NCBI GenBank assembly: GCA_937910825.1
Contig: CALEMO010000214.1
Coordinates: forward strand, 1-5,934
Length of the DNA: 5,934 nucleotides
DNA from: an uncultured Solirubrobacterales bacterium
GTDB taxonomy: Bacteria; Actinomycetota; Thermoleophilia; Solirubrobacterales; 70-9
Reading direction: 5' to 3'
Shown here in pieces: positions 4,708 to 5,934 of the stretch. Position 1 is the first letter of the stretch. Each line of letters begins with the position of its first letter. The position numbers were made by a program, and so were the translations under genes. The notes under the pieces were generated by a model. The model made no database searches, was not told the origin of the DNA, and saw only the letters and a program-made list of their open reading frames with translations.

Positions 4708-5934
4708 GTGGAAACCTCTCCGGAAACAGTTCTGGCAGGACCAATTGCCAGGGAAGCGTCCCGGCGCCGCACTTTCGCGATCATCTCGCACCCCGACGCT
4801 GGCAAGACCACACTCACCGAAAAGCTGTTGCTCTACGGCAATGCGGTCACCGAGGCGGGCTCGGTCGAAGGTCGGCAGAAGCGCAAGGCGACCACCTCCG
4901 ACTGGATGGATCTGGAAAAGCGCAGGGGCATATCCGTATCCTCAACCGTGCTCCGGTTCGAGCACGACGGCAAGATGCTGAACCTGCTCGACACTCCGGG
5001 CCACAGCGACTTCAGCGAAGACACTTTGCGAGTCATGTCGGCGGTTGACGGGGCCGTAATTCTTATCGATGCCGCCAAGGGCATCGAAGCGCAGACCCTC
5101 CGACTGTTCGAAGTTGCGAGGAGCCGCGGCATTCCGCTGATTACCTTCATCAACAAATGCGACCGTCCCGGCATCGATCCCCTGGAGCTGCTCGACCACA
5201 TCGAAACCACGCTTGACCTGCTTCCGACGGCATTGACCTGGCCGATCGGCGATCCGGGCAACCTTCTGGGGGTCGTCGACCGCGACTCCCGCAAGTTTCA
5301 TCGGTTCGAACGGACGACCGGCAACGCAACCGCGGCGATCGAGTCGGTTGAGGAGCTTGAGCAGGCATACGATGCTGATGATCCGGCATGGGTGCGCGCA
5401 ATGGACGAACTCTCCCTGCTCGACGAAGCCGGACACGAATTCGATCCAGGCGCAGTGGCCGAAGGAATTTCAACCCCGGTCTTCTTCGGATCGGCCTTGA
5501 CCACTTTCGGGGTCGGGCTGCTTCTCGAATCGATCATCTCGCTCTCCCCGGCCCCGACTGCCCGAGCGGACTCGGATGGATCACTCAGGCCACTGGACGG
5601 CGACTTCTCGGGCCTCGTTTTCAAGGTGCAGGCCAATATGGACCCGCGTCACAGGGACCGCAATGCCTTCATCAGGATCTGCTCCGGCCAGTTCAGCCGG
5701 GGAATGAAGGTGCTCAACGCGAGGACCGGCAAGGCGCTCGCCATGAACTACGCCTCGGGCAGCTTCGGACGTCAGCGAGAGACGCTGGAGGAAGCTTTTC
5801 CCGGCGACATCGTCGGCGTAGTCAACGCCGCTGACCTGCAAGTGGGTGACACCGTCTACCAGGGCTCTGAGTTGCGCTTCCCCCCACTTCCGACCCTTGC
5901 CCCCGAGCATTTCATTCGGATCAGAAACGCGGAT
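4708..5934 (+). CDS. prfC: Peptide chain release factor 3 (partial, C-terminus outside window)
   Basis: Translational GTPase that removes RF1 and RF2 from the ribosome after peptide release. The first 409 residues are present; family members have about 530, so roughly the last 120 are missing. The G domain shows P-loop SHPDAGKTT (27-35, Lys33), SDWMDLEKRRGISV with switch I near 64-80, DTPGH (95-99), NKCD (149-152) and GSAL (261-264). SHPDAGKTT and QANMDPRHRDRNAF (308-321) separate RF3 from EF-G and other relatives; domain 2 begins near residue 300 with SGLVFKVQAN and continues through FGRQRETLEEAFPGDIVG. GTG 4708 is the only standard start in frame after the upstream TGA (4699-4701) and before the P-loop; a weak GAAG lies four bases before it. 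The gene is not evidently in an operon with anything upstream in the window. Identification is firm. Confidence 0.96.
   Translation, partial: METSPETVLAGPIAREASRRRTFAIISHPDAGKTTLTEKLLLYGNAVTEAGSVEGRQKRKATTSDWMDLEKRRGISVSSTVLRFEHDGKMLNLLDTPGHSDFSEDTLRVMSAVDGAVILIDAAKGIEAQTLRLFEVARSRGIPLITFINKCDRPGIDPLELLDHIETTLDLLPTALTWPIGDPGNLLGVVDRDSRKFHRFERTTGNATAAIESVEELEQAYDADDPAWVRAMDELSLLDEAGHEFDPGAVAEGISTPVFFGSALTTFGVGLLLESIISLSPAPTARADSDGSLRPLDGDFSGLVFKVQANMDPRHRDRNAFIRICSGQFSRGMKVLNARTGKALAMNYASGSFGRQRETLEEAFPGDIVGVVNAADLQVGDTVYQGSELRFPPLPTLAPEHFIRIRNAD

Noticed and set aside
4542..4817. Minus-strand frame with a CxxC-like CYAC
   Set aside because: It overlaps the prfC start and the cupin tail, has one isolated cysteine pair, and shows no domain pattern.
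5388..5834. Plus-strand arginine-rich frame inside prfC
   Set aside because: A frame shadow of the release factor 3 coding sequence.

Overview
The window is GC-rich chromosomal DNA with compact, mostly conventional bacterial genes. GTG/TTG starts, the GabD1-type aldehyde dehydrogenase, a PWHR-type alkyltransferase-like protein, several VOC/crotonase/SDR genes and a cupin tail all recall actinobacterial genes, perhaps Thermoleophilia/Solirubrobacterales. That placement is an inference from protein style, not a measured phylogeny. There are no RNA genes, CRISPR arrays, insertion sequences or phage genes, and I found no new multi-gene system.

Layout. (1) 1-415, minus: N-terminal half of an HSDL2-like short-chain dehydrogenase that runs off the left edge. 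(2) 458-774, minus: frameshifted, N-terminally truncated VOC (glyoxalase-fold) remnant, 42 bp upstream of the dehydrogenase. (3) 838-2208, plus: complete aldehyde dehydrogenase of the succinate-semialdehyde dehydrogenase class. (4) 2218-2255: strong perfect-arm hairpin ending one base before the next start codon. (5) 2256-2981 and 2985-3275, plus: ZIP metal transporter, followed 3 nt later and in the same frame by an alkyltransferase-like DNA-repair protein. (6) 3270-3293: small palindrome holding the stop codons of two convergent genes. (7) 4371-3288, minus: two-gene unit, VOC protein then crotonase-family protein. (8) 4372-4707: gene-poor stretch with the orphan C-terminal end of a cupin gene and a hairpin. 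(9) 4708-5934, plus: peptide chain release factor 3, cut by the right edge.

How the genes relate. The aldehyde dehydrogenase stands alone, divergent from the decayed VOC/SDR pair; its likely product, succinate, enters the TCA cycle. The ZIP transporter and the alkyltransferase-like gene look co-transcribed and possibly translationally coupled, although no functional link is obvious. The VOC-crotonase pair resembles small actinobacterial clusters acting on acyl-CoA or aromatic intermediates. Release factor 3 is a housekeeping GTPase. The most notable features are two gene remnants (VOC and cupin), a start-proximal hairpin, a shared-stop palindrome, and ligand or catalytic substitutions in the ZIP, crotonase and alkyltransferase-like proteins.
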